DNA from: Rana temporaria
Lineage: Eukaryota > Chordata > Amphibia > Anura > Ranidae
Direction of reading: 5' to 3'
DNA length: 64,000 nt
NCBI RefSeq assembly: GCF_905171775.1
Contig: NC_053489.1
Coordinates: 589,177,832 to 589,241,831 of the forward strand
The translations under genes were made by a program, and so were the position numbers. The notes under the pieces are model-generated. The model saw nothing but the letters and a program-made list of their open reading frames with translations, was not told the DNA's origin and made no database searches. This document shows positions 42,265-53,853 of the stretch, piece after piece; the stretch's first letter is position 1, and each line of letters begins with the position of its first letter.

Positions 42265-42448
42265 TTAAACATATTAGGGATGGAGGCACATGAATCTACC
42301 CCTCATTGCCTCACACAAAGTCCCACCCTTATTCCCCCCTTTTCTATACTTTGGTGTTTATGCCTCACTGGGTCAGGACTGTTTTAACAAAAGGGGCAAT
42401 ACTCAATATTAGGTGGGTGGTCATAATGGTATGGCTGATCGGTGTATA

Positions 42449-43969
42449 TTGTAATAAAACCTGTTTAATACATCTGAGATTCCATTCAAATAGCAGATCT
42501 GGGGGAAGGGCTTTCAAATGAAATAGAGTCGATGGTAAAAAATGATGGTTGTTCTGACAAACGATTTTTCTATAAATGTTTGAACAGAAATCTAACCGTG
42601 TATGGCCAGCTTAAGTCTACCTTTTCTTCTAAAATGCCTAGAGAAGAGAAAGCTACAATGTTATCTCAAGTCATTCTTATCTAAGGAATGTCATTGGGTC
42701 ATGAATCTCAACTGGAATGTGTCTGTCAGCTGAAGAAATTTATGACCATATCCAGGGGGATTGTGTTATGTAATTGAAATAGTTTTTCATGTTACTGTAT
42801 CATCTAATGCCATGGCATGCTTCTTATACAGCTATAGGATTGGCGTGTATCAATTCATTTCACTGGATTCCAATAGAACACAACCGCAAGGTACACGATG
42901 TAGTCACCAGCTGGGTAGAATTATTTCTGGCAGATGAGCAGGAGATGCAGAACCTCCCTTGTGATGATGCATATTGCCACAGGGGTCTAATCTTATCTTC
43001 CATGCTGTTTGCAGTGTGCCTGCTACCAGTAGGTGGTATTATCAGATGACATGACCTGGGCAGGTTATCAGTGCAATGCAAATGTCACAACAACTCCCAG
43101 ATTTATTTCACATTCTCTGCACCAGAGACCTGGTCCCACCATTCCAGGCTTGTTAATAGAAGCTCTAATGTACAGTGGGCCACAAAAATACCAGGTTTTG
43201 TTGGTGTCCTTTATGTGGTCTTAAAGCAAAAGTTAACTTTATTTATGTTGGAGTGGGTTTTAGGATGACATTATTGATAACAGGGGCTGTGCCATAAAAA
43301 CTACAGCTGGCAGATCCCACTTCTTGGCAAAAGCTAGTGTACATAGGCATTCTGTGAATGCTGAGATGGAACCTTATATAACATTCATAGAATACTTTGG
43401 TAAGGATGCCTGCTAGCACATACACAAGGTCCTTTTATCCTAACTATGAATTCCTATGTGACGGGAGTGATTCTTCTTAGGTACAAATCACCATTTGTCA
43501 CCTTTAGGACTCAAAGAGCTTCATAGTTTTACTATTTTGGAACTACAGTATAAATAGTGGGAGACAAAACATTAGACCGTATACAATACCACGGGTGAAA
43601 AATCGCACAAAACCCATGTACAACTTCTTAAATTAGTAAATTGTACTTGCAATCTCCTTTTTCTTCCCTTTGGTGCCTAATTTAGACTAGACTGACTCTT
43701 AGTAGGGTTAATATATGTGTTTAGAATGTGATAATGCATGACATGAAAATGTATAATCGTAACTGCTATATTTCCTATTGAATTCAGTTTGGTAATTATC
43801 TTACATAGGTAATAGTTTTCTTGAAAATGTTTAGTGCAGGCCAACTGCTTAAAGCTGAAGCAGAAACTTCAGCTTTTTTCTTTCTTTAACAATGCACTGT
43901 GTATACCTAGGGTACCTAGATGTGAGATATGGTGTTTGTGTCATGTGGCCAATGGCAGCTGGTGCCCTT
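42449..43969. other. Intergenic stretch without recognised genes
   Basis: Several short open frames occur but none resembles a known protein, and no splice-consistent exon series or terminal repeats were seen. Confidence 0.35.
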
Positions 43970-44289
43970 TTTTTGGGGGGGGGGGGTGGCACACAACCCC
44001 CCCCCCCCCCCGTCGCTCGATCAGCAAACAAAACCATCCCCCCGTCCATCCGCCCACCAGCCCTGTACTCACAGCATCCATGTCGCGGGCAGCTTTGGCG
44101 GCTTACCCCTGTGTCTCCTCTGCGCCTCCCCCTTAGCTCCCGACCAATACAGTCGCTTCTCCTCTCAGCCAACCTGATCTTTAGACCCGCTTCCTGATTG
44201 GCCGAGAGCAGGGCCGTTTGAAGGAATTTAGGGGCCCCAAGCAAAATGGAGTGGAGGCCCCCCAAACCCCCCCGCATTCACGCAAAGCC

Positions 44290-44505
44290 TACAGCCCCTC
44301 CCTATGTTTTATTTATCCCCCCGTGTTCTTTTTACTCCCCCTCCCTGTGTCCTTCTTTCCCCCCCCCCTCCCTATGTTCTTTTTACCCCCCCATGTTTTT
44401 TTTTACTCCCCCCACCCCCTTCCTAAGTTTTTTTACTCCCCCCATGTTCTTTTTACTCCCCCCTCCCTCCCTATGTTCTTTTTACTCCCCCACCCTATCG
44501 TACCG
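44290..44505. repeat. Pyrimidine-rich minisatellite
   Basis: Units of about 20-25 bp built on CCCTATGTTCTTTTTACTCC repeat about nine times with varying C runs. The strand is almost purely C/T, so long proline-rich open frames read through it by chance. Confidence 0.85.
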
Positions 44506-44510
44506 CACGG

Positions 44511-44583
44511 CAGGAGATTCAGTTTCCTGTTCCCAGCCGGACTGAAAGGAAGTGAGCACTCAGGAACAGGAAACTGAATCTCC
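44511..44583. repeat. 22-bp inverted repeat
   Basis: AGGAGATTCAGTTTCCTGTT at 44511 and its complement ending at 44583 pair perfectly across a loop of about 29 bp; the flanking TACCGCACGG and TACCGCATGG are also alike. Confidence 0.85.
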
Positions 44584-44849
44584 TGTACCGCATGGTACCG
44601 AGCCGGACTGACAGGAGGAAGGAAGAGGAGCTCCGCCACGCTACAGGGAAGGGGAAGAAGTGACGAGAGAGGCAGCAGTGCTGCAGCCGCTTGAGGCTCT
44701 CTATAGAGCGCTCAGGCGGCTGCAGCATTTATAGGAAGCGCAGCAAGAGCCCTGCTTGGGCCCCCCTGCTTGGGGGGCCCCAGGCCAGCTCGGGGGCCCC
44801 AAGCAATTGCTTGGTTTGCCTGTCTTGTCTCGACAGGCCTGGCAGAGAG

Positions 44850-46548
44850 GAGAAACAGGAAGACCATAGCAAATTTTAATTTGCTATTGTCACACAACTC
44901 GGTGGGCTCAGGGCGGAGTGCCTCAGGCTCTAATCACATGCTTCAAGAAAAAAAAAATGAATTGAAATCCATGTGTTCGGTGCCCTGCATGTAGATTAGG
45001 GGCCGGGCGCATTGATTAGGGGGCCGGTGCCCCTGCACCCCTAATGGAGCTCCATCAGTGTTCTGATCTTTGTAGTCTGACAGTGGGGGGGGGAGTCTTC
45101 CCACTGTCAGAATACAATGACACAGTGGGGAGGATTCCCGCATCTACATTGAGTGTGTGGATAGGGGAATCAGGTCATTTTTTAACGTTCAGCCCACTGG
45201 TTAAATGAAAAAACGGACTCATCTATGGCCAGCTTAAACTTCTTGCAGATATGGTTGTCCATCAGCAGAAGAAATACTGACAAGGTTAGAAAATGTTGTC
45301 TGTTCTCCATTGTTTTCCAGTTTTCCAATAAAGAGCAAACAATGGGAGGTATTTACATATGCCTCCCCCATCTTCTCCACATAGGTTAAAAGCAAACACT
45401 TGGCTGAGTTGATTGTTCATGTTTGGAGACTTGCATGCAGACATAGGTGCTTAAAGGTTAATGGATATGCAGCAGGCATGATATGGCCTCTATGAGCACA
45501 TTATGGAATCATGCTGTATGTTCTACTATGGTTAGTATGCAATCAACACTGAAGCCTAGTATACATGGGCTGAATGTCGGCCGGCATCAGCCATGTGTAT
45601 GGCAGCAGTCAAGGGCTCATGACCAAAAACGGTCTGCTGTCCGGCTCCCAATCAGGAGTGTTCTGGCAGGAACAATCGTTGTACTAACATCAGATTGTTA
45701 GTACAGCAGATCTGACCTGAGCTGTCAGTTTCTTCTTTTGTTCAACCCGTTGGGTTGAAAAATAAATACATGGGAATTTTACTGTCCCATATACTTGGCA
45801 GAGACCTGCTGCAAGTCTGCTTATGCACCGAATCCCCACACACATGTGGAGGTACACTGCTTCCTGGGATGTATAACGCAGAAATCCCAGGAGGTGGTGG
45901 TTATGTGATCAGCCAAAGAAAACTGAAGTGAATATGAAAAGAAAAAAAAAGGGTAATCGGCAATTGCGTAAGTGGGAGAGGGGAGGAAACAGGTGAGAGC
46001 ATGTTGTGCAAATGGATAAAGGTCCACTTTAGGTTAATAATAGGTTTTTAGGCATATTTTCTTTGTCATTATACTGGGTACTAAAAAATGAATTTATAAA
46101 AGATCATATATTTTACATACCGTATATATAATAGGTATAAATAATAGATATGAAGTAAAATATGAAGTACTGTTTTTTTTTTTCAGTTCTTAATTTTAGA
46201 TGTGACTCTTACATTAGCTTATAGTCCAATAAATGAAAAACAAATACATTTTACACCGGCATATTCATTTTATTTCAATATACACAAATAAATCACAATG
46301 AGGAGTTCTCAGAGTTCAAGCATTAGACTATGTTTGCTACCTTTTCCATTTCTTGTGCAAGGTAATATTATAATAAAGTTTTTCATATTGTAAAATAGGT
46401 CTGTACAAGCATTAACCATGCCATAAAAGACCCTGCATGCCAATACCAACAACAAATATGGCAATGAAAATATAAATCCAATACAATTTGAGAATGGACC
46501 GTAAAACTTTAGTTTGTGTATAAAACCCTTTGTCCATATACATTATCT
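44850..46548. other. Intergenic stretch without recognised genes
   Basis: Only decayed MITE-like pieces are seen (CTAGTATACATGGGCTGAATG near 45559 and GTCTGACAGTGGGGGGGGG with ACTGTCAGA near 45074-45112). No gene is seen. Confidence 0.35.
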
Positions 46549-47027
46549 CACAAAAGTGAGTACACCCCTCCCATTTTTGTGACAACACTGAAGAAATTAC
46601 ACTTTGCTACAATGTAAAGTAGTGAGTGTACAGATTGTATAAAAGTGTAAATTTTCTGTCCCCTCTAAATAACTCAACACACAGCCATTAATGTCTAAAC
46701 CGCTGGCAACAAAAGTGAGTACACCCCTAAGTGAAAATGTTTAAATTGGGCCCAATTGGCCATTTTCCCTCCCCGTTTTTATGTGACTCGTTAGTGTTGC
46801 AAGGTCTGGTTCTGAATAGGGAGCAGGTGTGTTAAATTTGGTGTTATCGCTCTCACTCTCTCATACTGTTTACTGGAAGTTTAACATGGCACCTCATGGA
46901 AACAAACTCTCTGAGGATCTTAAGAAAGAATTGTTGCTGTACATAAAAATGGTCTAGGCTATAAGAAGATTGGCAAGACTCTGAAAATGAGCTGCAGCAC
47001 GGTGACCAAGACCATACAGTGGTTTAA

Positions 47028-48360
47028 CCCCTTCCTTACCGGCGCATTGTAAAATGACGCCGGCAGGAACCCTCCCTCGATCCGGGTGGACGTCATATTT
47101 TTTTTTTTTTTTTTAAAGTGCATTTTGTGCATGTACTCGAGAGAGGAGCCGGACTGCAGGAGTTGGGAGTAGGCAGAGCTCCCCCAGAGGCAATCTGCCA
47201 CCTTTCTCCATGCCCCGGGTGGCAATGGTGGGTGTGTGAGGGGGTCCTCCCACACAGCCTGTCCTACCTGCTCCGCTTTGAAGCCCAACGGGGCAGAGGG
47301 ACTCCCTATAAGGGAGTGAGAGGATCTAGCCGGCTCAAACAGCCCCGTTAGTCCTTTGCCTCTCTTTTTAGAGACCGTGTGGTCAAAGTGCGTGCATGTT
47401 AACCCAATTTCGAGTGCGTGTAAGTGTGGTGGTTTTTGTGGGAGAGGGGTGGGCGTACTAAGCGCAGGACGTCCTTTGTTCCAGGTGATCTAGGGCACGC
47501 GCGCGCTGCACCGCTCGTAACCCGGTGCAGGTGCCCGGCGGCCGCGATTGCCGCCGGGCACCCGTGATCACGGCAGGAGTGTGGATCTGTGTGTGTAAAC
47601 ACACAGATCCACCTCCTGTCAGAGGTGAGGAGACCAATGCTGTGTTCCCAGTACAGAGGAACAAACATCGGTCTCCTCCCCTTGTGAGTCCCCTCCCCCC
47701 TACAGTTGGAATACACTTTAGGGAACATTTTAACCCCTTCAGCGCCCCCTAGTGGTTAACCCCTTCCCTGCCAGTCACATTTACACAGTAATTAGTGCAT
47801 ATTTATAGCACTAATCACTGTATAAATGTGAATGGTCCCAAAAACTTTTAAAAGTGTCCGATGTGTTCGCCGCAATGTCACGGTCACAGTAAAAAATCGC
47901 AGAATGCCGCCAACACTAGTAAAAAAATTAATAAAATAAAAATGCCATAAATCTATCACCTATTTTGTAGACGCTATAACTTTTGCGCAAACCAATCAAT
48001 TTACGATTATTGCAATTTTTTTTACCAAAAATATGTAGAAGAATACGTTTCAGCCTAAACTAAGGGAAAAAAACGTTTTTTTAAAAAAATTGTGATATTT
48101 ATTAAATAAAAAAGTAAAAAATATTCTGTTTTTTAAAAAAATTGTCGCTCTTCTTTTGTTTATAGCGCACAAAATAAAAACCGCATGAGATGATAAAATA
48201 CCAGCAAACGAGAGCTCTATTTCTGGGGGGAAAAAACATAAAGATTTAGTTTGGGTACAGTGTTGCATGACCACGCAATTGTCATTCAAAGTGCAACAGC
48301 GCTGAAAACTAAAAATTGGTCTGGGCAGGAATGGGGTGAAAATGCCCTGTATGGAAGGGG
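47028..48360. mobile_element. TTAA-target element, family A, inside Tc1 transposase
   Basis: TTAA at 47024-47027 and 48361-48364 flank ends CCCCTTCCTTACCGGCGC and CCCTGTATGGAAGGGG. The Tc1 coding sequence rejoins at TTAA. It carries a further poly-A-tailed insert. Confidence 0.9.
47098..47460 (-). mobile_element. Unclassified retroposon-like insert with poly(A) tail
   Basis: Family A sequence GTGGACGTCATAT is interrupted here and resumes with GGACGTCC at 47467. The insert starts with about 17 T, which is a poly(A) tail on the minus strand, after CAAAATGCACTTT. The body is GC-rich with no recognised RNA gene, RT or tRNA promoter. Confidence 0.55.
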
Positions 48361-48959
48361 TTAACAGTGCAGGTTCCACTCAAAACAGGCCCTGCCATGG
48401 TGGACCAAAGAAGTTGAGTGCACATGCTCATTGTTATATCCAGAGGTTGTCTTTGGGAACTAGACGTATGAGTGCTGCCAGCATTGCTGTAGAGGTTGAA
48501 GGGGTGGGGGGTCAGCCTGTCAGTGGTCAAATCATATGCCCCACACTGCATCAAATTGGTCTGCATGTATTTTGTCCCAGAAGGAAGCCTCTTCTAAAGA
48601 TGATGCACAAGAAAGCCTGCAAACAGTTTGCTGAAGACAATCAGACTAAGGATATGGATTACTGGAACCATGTCTTGTAGTCTGATGAAACCAAGATAAA
48701 CTTATTTGGTTCAGATGGTGTCAAGCGTGTGTGGCGGCAACCAGGTGAGGAGTACAAAGACAAGTGTGTCTTGCCTACAGTCAAGCATGGTGGTGGGAGT
48801 GTCATGGTCTGGGGCTGTATGAGTGCTGCTGGCACTGGGGAGCTACAGTTCATTGAGGGAACCATGAATGCCAACATATACTGTGACATACTGAAGTAGA
48901 GCACGATCCCCTCCCTTCGGAGACTGGGCTGCAGGGCAGTATTCCAACATGATAACAAC

Positions 48960-50078
48960 CAGGGCTGGACTGGGACAGAAATTTGGCCCTGGACTTCATC
49001 CAGACTGGCCCACTTGGACAGGTCTCTCCCACAGCGGCCGGACAACTCCCGCACCCCCCCCATCCACCCAAGCCCCCTCTCCCCCTTCACTAGTCACTAG
49101 CCGTTTTACTTTATTAGAGTAGAACGGCTGGTACTGGTACTGGTACTCTTATAGGCAGTACCAGTGGGGAAGCTAGACATCAAGGCCCAGATTATCGTAT
49201 CTCGGCGTAAAACTATGCAGGCGTAACGTATCTAGTTTACGTTACGCCGCCGCAAGTTTTACGGGCAAGTGCTTGATTCACAAAGCACTTGCCTGTAAAG
49301 TTGCGGCGGCGTAGCGGAAATCCTCCGGCGCAAGCCCGCCTAATTCAAATGAGCCGGGTAGGGGGCGTGGATCATTTAAATTAGGTGCGTTCCCGCGCCG
49401 ATCGTACTACGCATGCGCCGTCCCTAAAATTTCCCGACGTGCATTGCGCTAAATGACATCGCAAGGACGTCATTGGTTTTGACGTTAACGTAAATGGCGT
49501 CCAGCGGCATTCACGGACGACTTACGCAAACGACGTAAATTTTTCGATTTCGACACGGGAACGATGGCCATACTTAACATTGGCTGCCCCTCATAGAGCA
49601 GGGGCAACTTTACGCGTCGTAAAATATACGGAAACGTCGTAACTTCACTGCGTCGACCTGCGCGTACGTTCGGGAATTTCGCGTAAATAGCTAATTTGCA
49701 TAGACGACGGGGAAAACGACGGAGGCGACACCTCGCGGCGAAAAAAAAAATTGCATTTAAGATCTGACAGCGTAAGAGTCTTACGCCTGTCAGATCTAAT
49801 GGATATCTATGCGTAACTTGATTCTAAGAATCAGTCGCATAGATATGACAGCCCAGATTAGGACTTACGACGGCGCAAATGGCGTTGCGCCGTCGTAAGC
49901 CCCTTGAGAATCTGGGCCTATTTCTCCTGGGGCAAAGAATCAGTTTGGTGCCCCCCCCCCTATGGGACAAGATTAGGCAGAAGTGAGAAACTCCCAGGCC
50001 GCTGTCACTGAAGCCGGCCCACTGAGCCATCGGCCCACCGGGAAACTCCCTGTAGTCCCAATGGCCAGTCCATCCCTG
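48960..50078. mobile_element. hAT-type MITE in Tc1 transposase
   Basis: Perfect 8-bp duplications ATAACAAC at 48952-48959 and 50079-50086 flank ends CAGGGCTGGACTGG and CCAGTCCATCCCTG. It hosts the MITE 49184-49918. Confidence 0.93.
49184..49918. mobile_element. MITE, GGGCCAGATTC family, copy 2
   Basis: Ends GGCCCAGATTATCGTATCTC and TTGAGAATCTGGGCC pair. The interior (GATTCACAAAGCACTTGCC, CTACGCATGCGCCGTCC, GTCAGATCTAATGG) matches 29349 and 63075. The flanks (CAA and TAT) do not form a clean duplication. Confidence 0.83.
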
Positions 50079-50918
50079 ATAACAACCCCAAACACACCCC
50101 CAAGACCACCACTGTATTGCTAAAGAACCTGTGGGTAAAGGTGATGGACTGGCCAAGCACGTCTCTGGGCCTAAACCCTATTGAGCATCTGTGAGGCATC
50201 CTCAAGCAGGAGGTGGAGGAGCGCAAGGTCTCTAACATCCACCAGCTCTGTGATGTCATCATGGAGGAGTTAAAGAGGACTCCTGTGGTAACCTGTGAAG
50301 CTCTGGTGAATTCCATGCCCAAGGGGGTTAAGGCTGTGCTGGAAAATAGTGGTGGCCACACAAAATATTGACACTTTGGGCCCAATTTTGACATTTCCTC
50401 TTAGGGGTGTACTCACTTTTGTTTCCAGCGGTTTAGACATTAATGGCTGTGAGTTGAGTTATTTTGAGGGGACAGCAAATTTACACTGTTATACAAGATG
50501 TACACTCACTACTTTTGTAGCAAAGTAATTTCTTCAGTGTTGTCACATGAAAAGATATAATAAAATATTTACAAAAATGTGAGGGGTGTCCTCAATTTTG
50601 TGACATACTGTATAATCAAAAGATTGTACAATTCTACATTTTTATTACCTACTGCATCTACTTCTACCGTTTATTTTAATAATGACAATAAAAAAGAACT
50701 GAATAAAAATGTAGTCAAACAGAGACTTATGTCTGGACTGAAGAAATCCTTCATTATTAACACATCTCACATTTTTAAGAATAAATATATTTATTCTATA
50801 TACATACAGTATATGGGATTTGCATCTTGGGATATTCTGTCCCCACGTTGTAATTGCACAGCTTTTCCAGTTATTTGGTAAATATAAGTTATTGCTGAAC
50901 ATTCCCATCTAGAAGTAA

Positions 50919-51250
50919 TGCCGCGTACACACAATCGGAAATTCCGACAAGAAATGTTCGATGTGAGCTTTTGGTCAGAAAATCCGACCGTGTGTAGGCT
51001 CCATCGGACATTTTCTGACGGAATTTCCGACAACAAAAATTTGAGAGCTGGTTCTCAATTTTTCCCACAAGAAAAGTTCTTGTCAGAACATTACATTAGG
51101 AAAGGCCACGGCTTCGGCCTAGCTCCGGAGCCGCCTACATCACTGCATTCTTGATGTTCGGAATTTCAGACAACGCAAGTTTGAGTCAACATTCCGTCGA
51201 AAAAAATCCACGGTTTTGTTGTCGGAATTTCCGATCGGGTGTACGCGGCA
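50919..51250. mobile_element. Harbinger-type MITE, TGCCGCGTACACAC family
   Basis: Ends TGCCGCGTACACACAATCGG and CGGGTGTACGCGGCA are flanked by TAA (50916-50918) and TTA (51251-51253). The interior alternates TCCGACAAG and TGTCGGAA-type blocks. Confidence 0.88.
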
Positions 51251-51512
51251 TTATGTTTCAGAATTCTATGAATGAGTTTGGGGTATCCTTTCCACTGAAC
51301 CTTAGAGTTTCTCCAAAAGGTTGCTCGGAGTACCTTGAGTAATGAGTAATTTATGGCTCTTAGATACATAACCCTAGCTATTTGTAAAAGGAACATTCCT
51401 CCCTATTACCATAAGGAGCATTCTTCCCACTTACCACCACACTAATGTACTGTAAGCTATAGATCAGCCATTCTCAACTAGAATTAGGTGGAACTCAAGG
51501 GTTCCTCTAGAG

Positions 51513-51668
51513 CACAGGGTCAAACTGGCGGCATGCCAGCTGTTGTGGAACTACAAGTGCCGTGAGACATTGCAAGGTTGAGAGCTACAAGCATGACTCC
51601 CACAGGCAAAGGCATGATGGGACTTGTAGTTCCACAACAGCTGGTGGGCCGCCAGTTTTACACCCCTG
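51513..51668. mobile_element. hAT-type MITE
   Basis: CTCTAGAG (51505-51512) and CTCTAGAA (51669-51676) flank a hairpin with TCAAACTGGCGG and CCGCCAGTTTTACACCCCTG near its ends. CAGCTGTTGTGGAACTACAA is shared with 14408 and 34812. Confidence 0.85.
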
Positions 51669-51676
51669 CTCTAGAA

Positions 51677-52320
51677 GTTGGTAGGTATTGCCACTTTAAA
51701 GAGCCAGCGGCATGACACCAATGATCTTTTTAGCTGTCTCAAAGGGTGGCATTTTCACCACCATCATTCTTCACACTAGCCACCAATGTATCTGGTATTT
51801 TTCCCACTTACCCCCGTGGATTAGTTTTGAACAGGGGTTCCTTAGACCTGAAAATAATGTTTCTTTGCAGTTAAAAGGCATGAAAAAGGTTGATGTAGAT
51901 ATTATAATTTTTGGAAGGGGTTACCTAAAACCAGAAAGTTATTTCAAGGGCTTCTCCATGTAAACAAAGGTAGAGAAAGAGTTTAGACTTGGCTCCATTT
52001 GGCTAATTCAATATAATGATGTTTTGCTTTCAGGCAACCCAAACATGGCTCTTATGCATTACATTTTAAAGCTGATCTTCATGTTTAATGTCGATCCAAA
52101 TAGTTAGTTTGGGCCAAGCTAACAAACAAGTGCGCTAGCTGGGTGCCCTGTATAAACTGTATGTAGCCTCAGCTACATATATATAAAAATATAATTGGTT
52201 GTGAGAAGCTTACCTTCCCATGAATAACACCCATGCTATCAGACCTAATAGTACTAATAAATACACAGTAAAAAGGTTTGTTACCTTTTTTGTAAAACAA
52301 AACAAACATTCTTTATGTCA
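51677..52320. other. Unassigned stretch
   Basis: A weak similarity to the CATGACACCAATG/GGCATGAAAAAGG type of single-copy sequence is all that is visible; no gene or element is recognised. Confidence 0.3.
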
Positions 52321-52328
52321 GGTTAGAC

Positions 52329-53137
52329 CAGTGGTTTTCAACCTGGGGGTCGGGACCCTCTCGGGGGTCGAATGGTGATTTGCCAGGGGTCACCGAATCC
52401 TGGGATGTTCCTGAAGCCCGCACTGCTCTCCTAGCCTTTTTGCGTCCGTTCAGCAGGCTGTCCTTGGAGCCTGTGGCTGCCCAGCTGGGCTGTTCCTGGA
52501 TCCCGTGGCCGCCCACTCAGCCTCTTCGCAGCCGCCTATTCAGTTCACGCATGGCTGCGGGGCAGAGACTAGAGGTCAGCTGACTGGTGAGGAATGTGAA
52601 GTGGGAGAAGCTGGAGGAGACCTCATCTCCTGATTGCAGCATAGGTGTCACTGCCATAAGACACCACAAAGTCAGAGACACAGAGAGTAACAATACCTTT
52701 GATTATAGTTGCCATTAAAAGTCCCCACTACAGTTCTCAGATCAGCAGATGACCTTGATCAAGAGCACCTAAGTTGGCTGATCATAACTCCCCCCAGCAT
52801 TGCCACTCATCCCATTCCCCCCACCCCCCAACCAAGGAGTAAGAGAAGGAATAAAAATAGAGAATAGAGAAAGAACAAGAAAGACGGCTAGAGAGAGGGG
52901 TAAATAAAAAAAAAATTAGGATAGAGAGATAACAGGGAAAGAAAGGAGAACAAAGAGAAAGAGTGGAACATCCTAAAATGTACCATAAGGGGTTTTAATA
53001 CTGTATGAGTGGAAGGGACCCAGGGAGTGCTACATTTAAGTTAAAATACTTGTCTTGCCTTGGGTGCAGACAACCCAGGCTACGGAAATAATTTTACTGT
53101 TAGGGGTCCCCGGCATTAGATAGGTTGAGAACCACTG
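52329..53137. mobile_element. hAT-type non-autonomous element
   Basis: Perfect 8-bp duplications GGTTAGAC at 52321-52328 and 53138-53145 flank ends CAGTGGTTTTCAACC and GGTTGAGAACCACTG, the classic vertebrate hAT terminus. The purine-rich part at 52850-52970 has no coding content. Confidence 0.95.
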
Positions 53138-53237
53138 GGTTAGACAGAGATGTTCTGACATGTCGGGAATCACTTCCAAAAAATGGAGTGCTGGTTATCC
53201 TTTTGTAAACCTTAGTAGGCCTGCTTTTCACAGGTAA

Positions 53238-53420
53238 AGCCCCATACACACTATCAGCTTTCCTGCAGGTTTTTCTCTTCAGGTTTACCAAAACCATGTA
53301 GTGCAAGGGCCTGCCTGATTGCATACAAATTGAAATTCCTAAGGTTTGACCTCATATTATATGGTTTTGGTAAACCCGAAGAGAAAAACCTGCACGAAAA
53401 CCGATAGTGTGTATGGGGCT
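53238..53420. mobile_element. Short Harbinger-type MITE
   Basis: TAA at 53235-53237 and 53421-53423 flank ends AGCCCCATACACACTATC and GATAGTGTGTATGGGGCT. The whole 183 bp folds on itself (TTCTCTTCAGGTTTACC with GGTAAACCCGAAGAG). Confidence 0.92.
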
Positions 53421-53853
53421 TAAGGCTTTAGTCTGTTGCATCACTTGCAAATATTGGGGCATATATATTAATGATCAATGGATAGGCAATCGTAGTAACT
53501 GCTCTATTTCGAGTACTATGATAAGCATGGTTGCTGAAAATAAAATAAGAGATTGGTATGTCAGCCAAGTAATATTGCACATATATAATTTCCTTATTCA
53601 GCATTTCTTTATGTAACCTGGGATAAATAAAATCTTCATGCCAACATAGTCATCCAGTGTGCATTTCCAGCTGTCACTTAAAATGTAGTAAAAGCACATA
53701 AAGTAACTAAATCTGTCAGTTTTGTAAAATGTGAATATTTTAGTTTCAATGGTAAATGCATGATCTATATGTAATAATAAATTCTACACCTCTGACTGCA
53801 CTGAATATGTTTCCAAACCATTTTCGATGCTGTGAAGCCTGTCTGACTGTTTA

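Larger units (their letters stand above)
40827..42347 (+). mobile_element. Penelope-like terminal-repeat insertion
   Basis: It is flanked by the 73-bp direct repeats 40754-40826 and 42348-42420. It carries a hammerhead motif (41010-41048) preceded by a possible 106-bp intron (GTAAGAG at 40886 to TTATTATAG at 40991). Two related segments, AAAGTCCCACCAATC near 41304 and AAAGTCCCACCCTTATTC near 42327, suggest an internal repeat. A family A element is nested at 41334-42264. No RT or endonuclease frame is visible. Confidence 0.6.
40336..42446 (+). mobile_element. Tc1-like transposon, family E, split by a Penelope-like insertion
   Basis: TA at 40334-40335 and 42447-42448 flank ends TACACCGATCAGCCATAACA and ATGGCTGATCGGTGTA. 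The 73 bp next to the insertion are present twice, once on each side. The rest of the element is internally deleted. Confidence 0.88.
44209..44841. mobile_element. hAT-type element with pyrimidine minisatellite
   Basis: Ends CAGGGCCGTTTGAAGG and the AGGCCTG terminus are flanked by GCCGAGAG (44201-44208) and GCAGAGAG (44842-44849), an 8-bp duplication with one change. Both ends carry GGGGCCCCAAGCAA-type sequence. Confidence 0.7.
46886..50371 (+). pseudogene. Tc1-like transposase, family B, broken and split
   Basis: ATG 46886 begins the frame (GGCACCTCATGG next). An early stop follows the KKELLLYIKMV stretch. A TTAA element splits the HTH region at 47027. The frame resumes past 48365 with RRMSAASIAVEVEGVGGQP, CPRRKPLLKM, a WSDETK-type block preceded by a stop near 48678, VWRQPGEEYKDK, HGGGSVMVWGC, EGTMNANIYC and FQHDNN. 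A hAT MITE then cuts it. The last part has NPIEHL and a VVATQNI-like end with GGHTKY and a stop at 50369-50371. Several in-frame stops make it dead. Confidence 0.88.
46551..50610 (+). mobile_element. Tc1-like transposon, family B, copy 4, heavily nested
   Basis: TA at 46549-46550 and 50611-50612 flank ends CATTATCTCACAAAAGTGAG and the complement of TTTTGTGACATACTG. It contains a family A element and a hAT MITE that itself carries another MITE. Its own sequence totals about 1.6 kb. Confidence 0.93.

Noticed and set aside
43834..44208. Candidate host gene in GC-rich sequence
   Set aside because: G and C homopolymers create frames in every direction, without splice sites or homology.
44218..44577. 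Proline-rich open reading frames over the pyrimidine repeat
   Set aside because: They exist in several frames only because the C/T repeat lacks stop codons; no protein family match.
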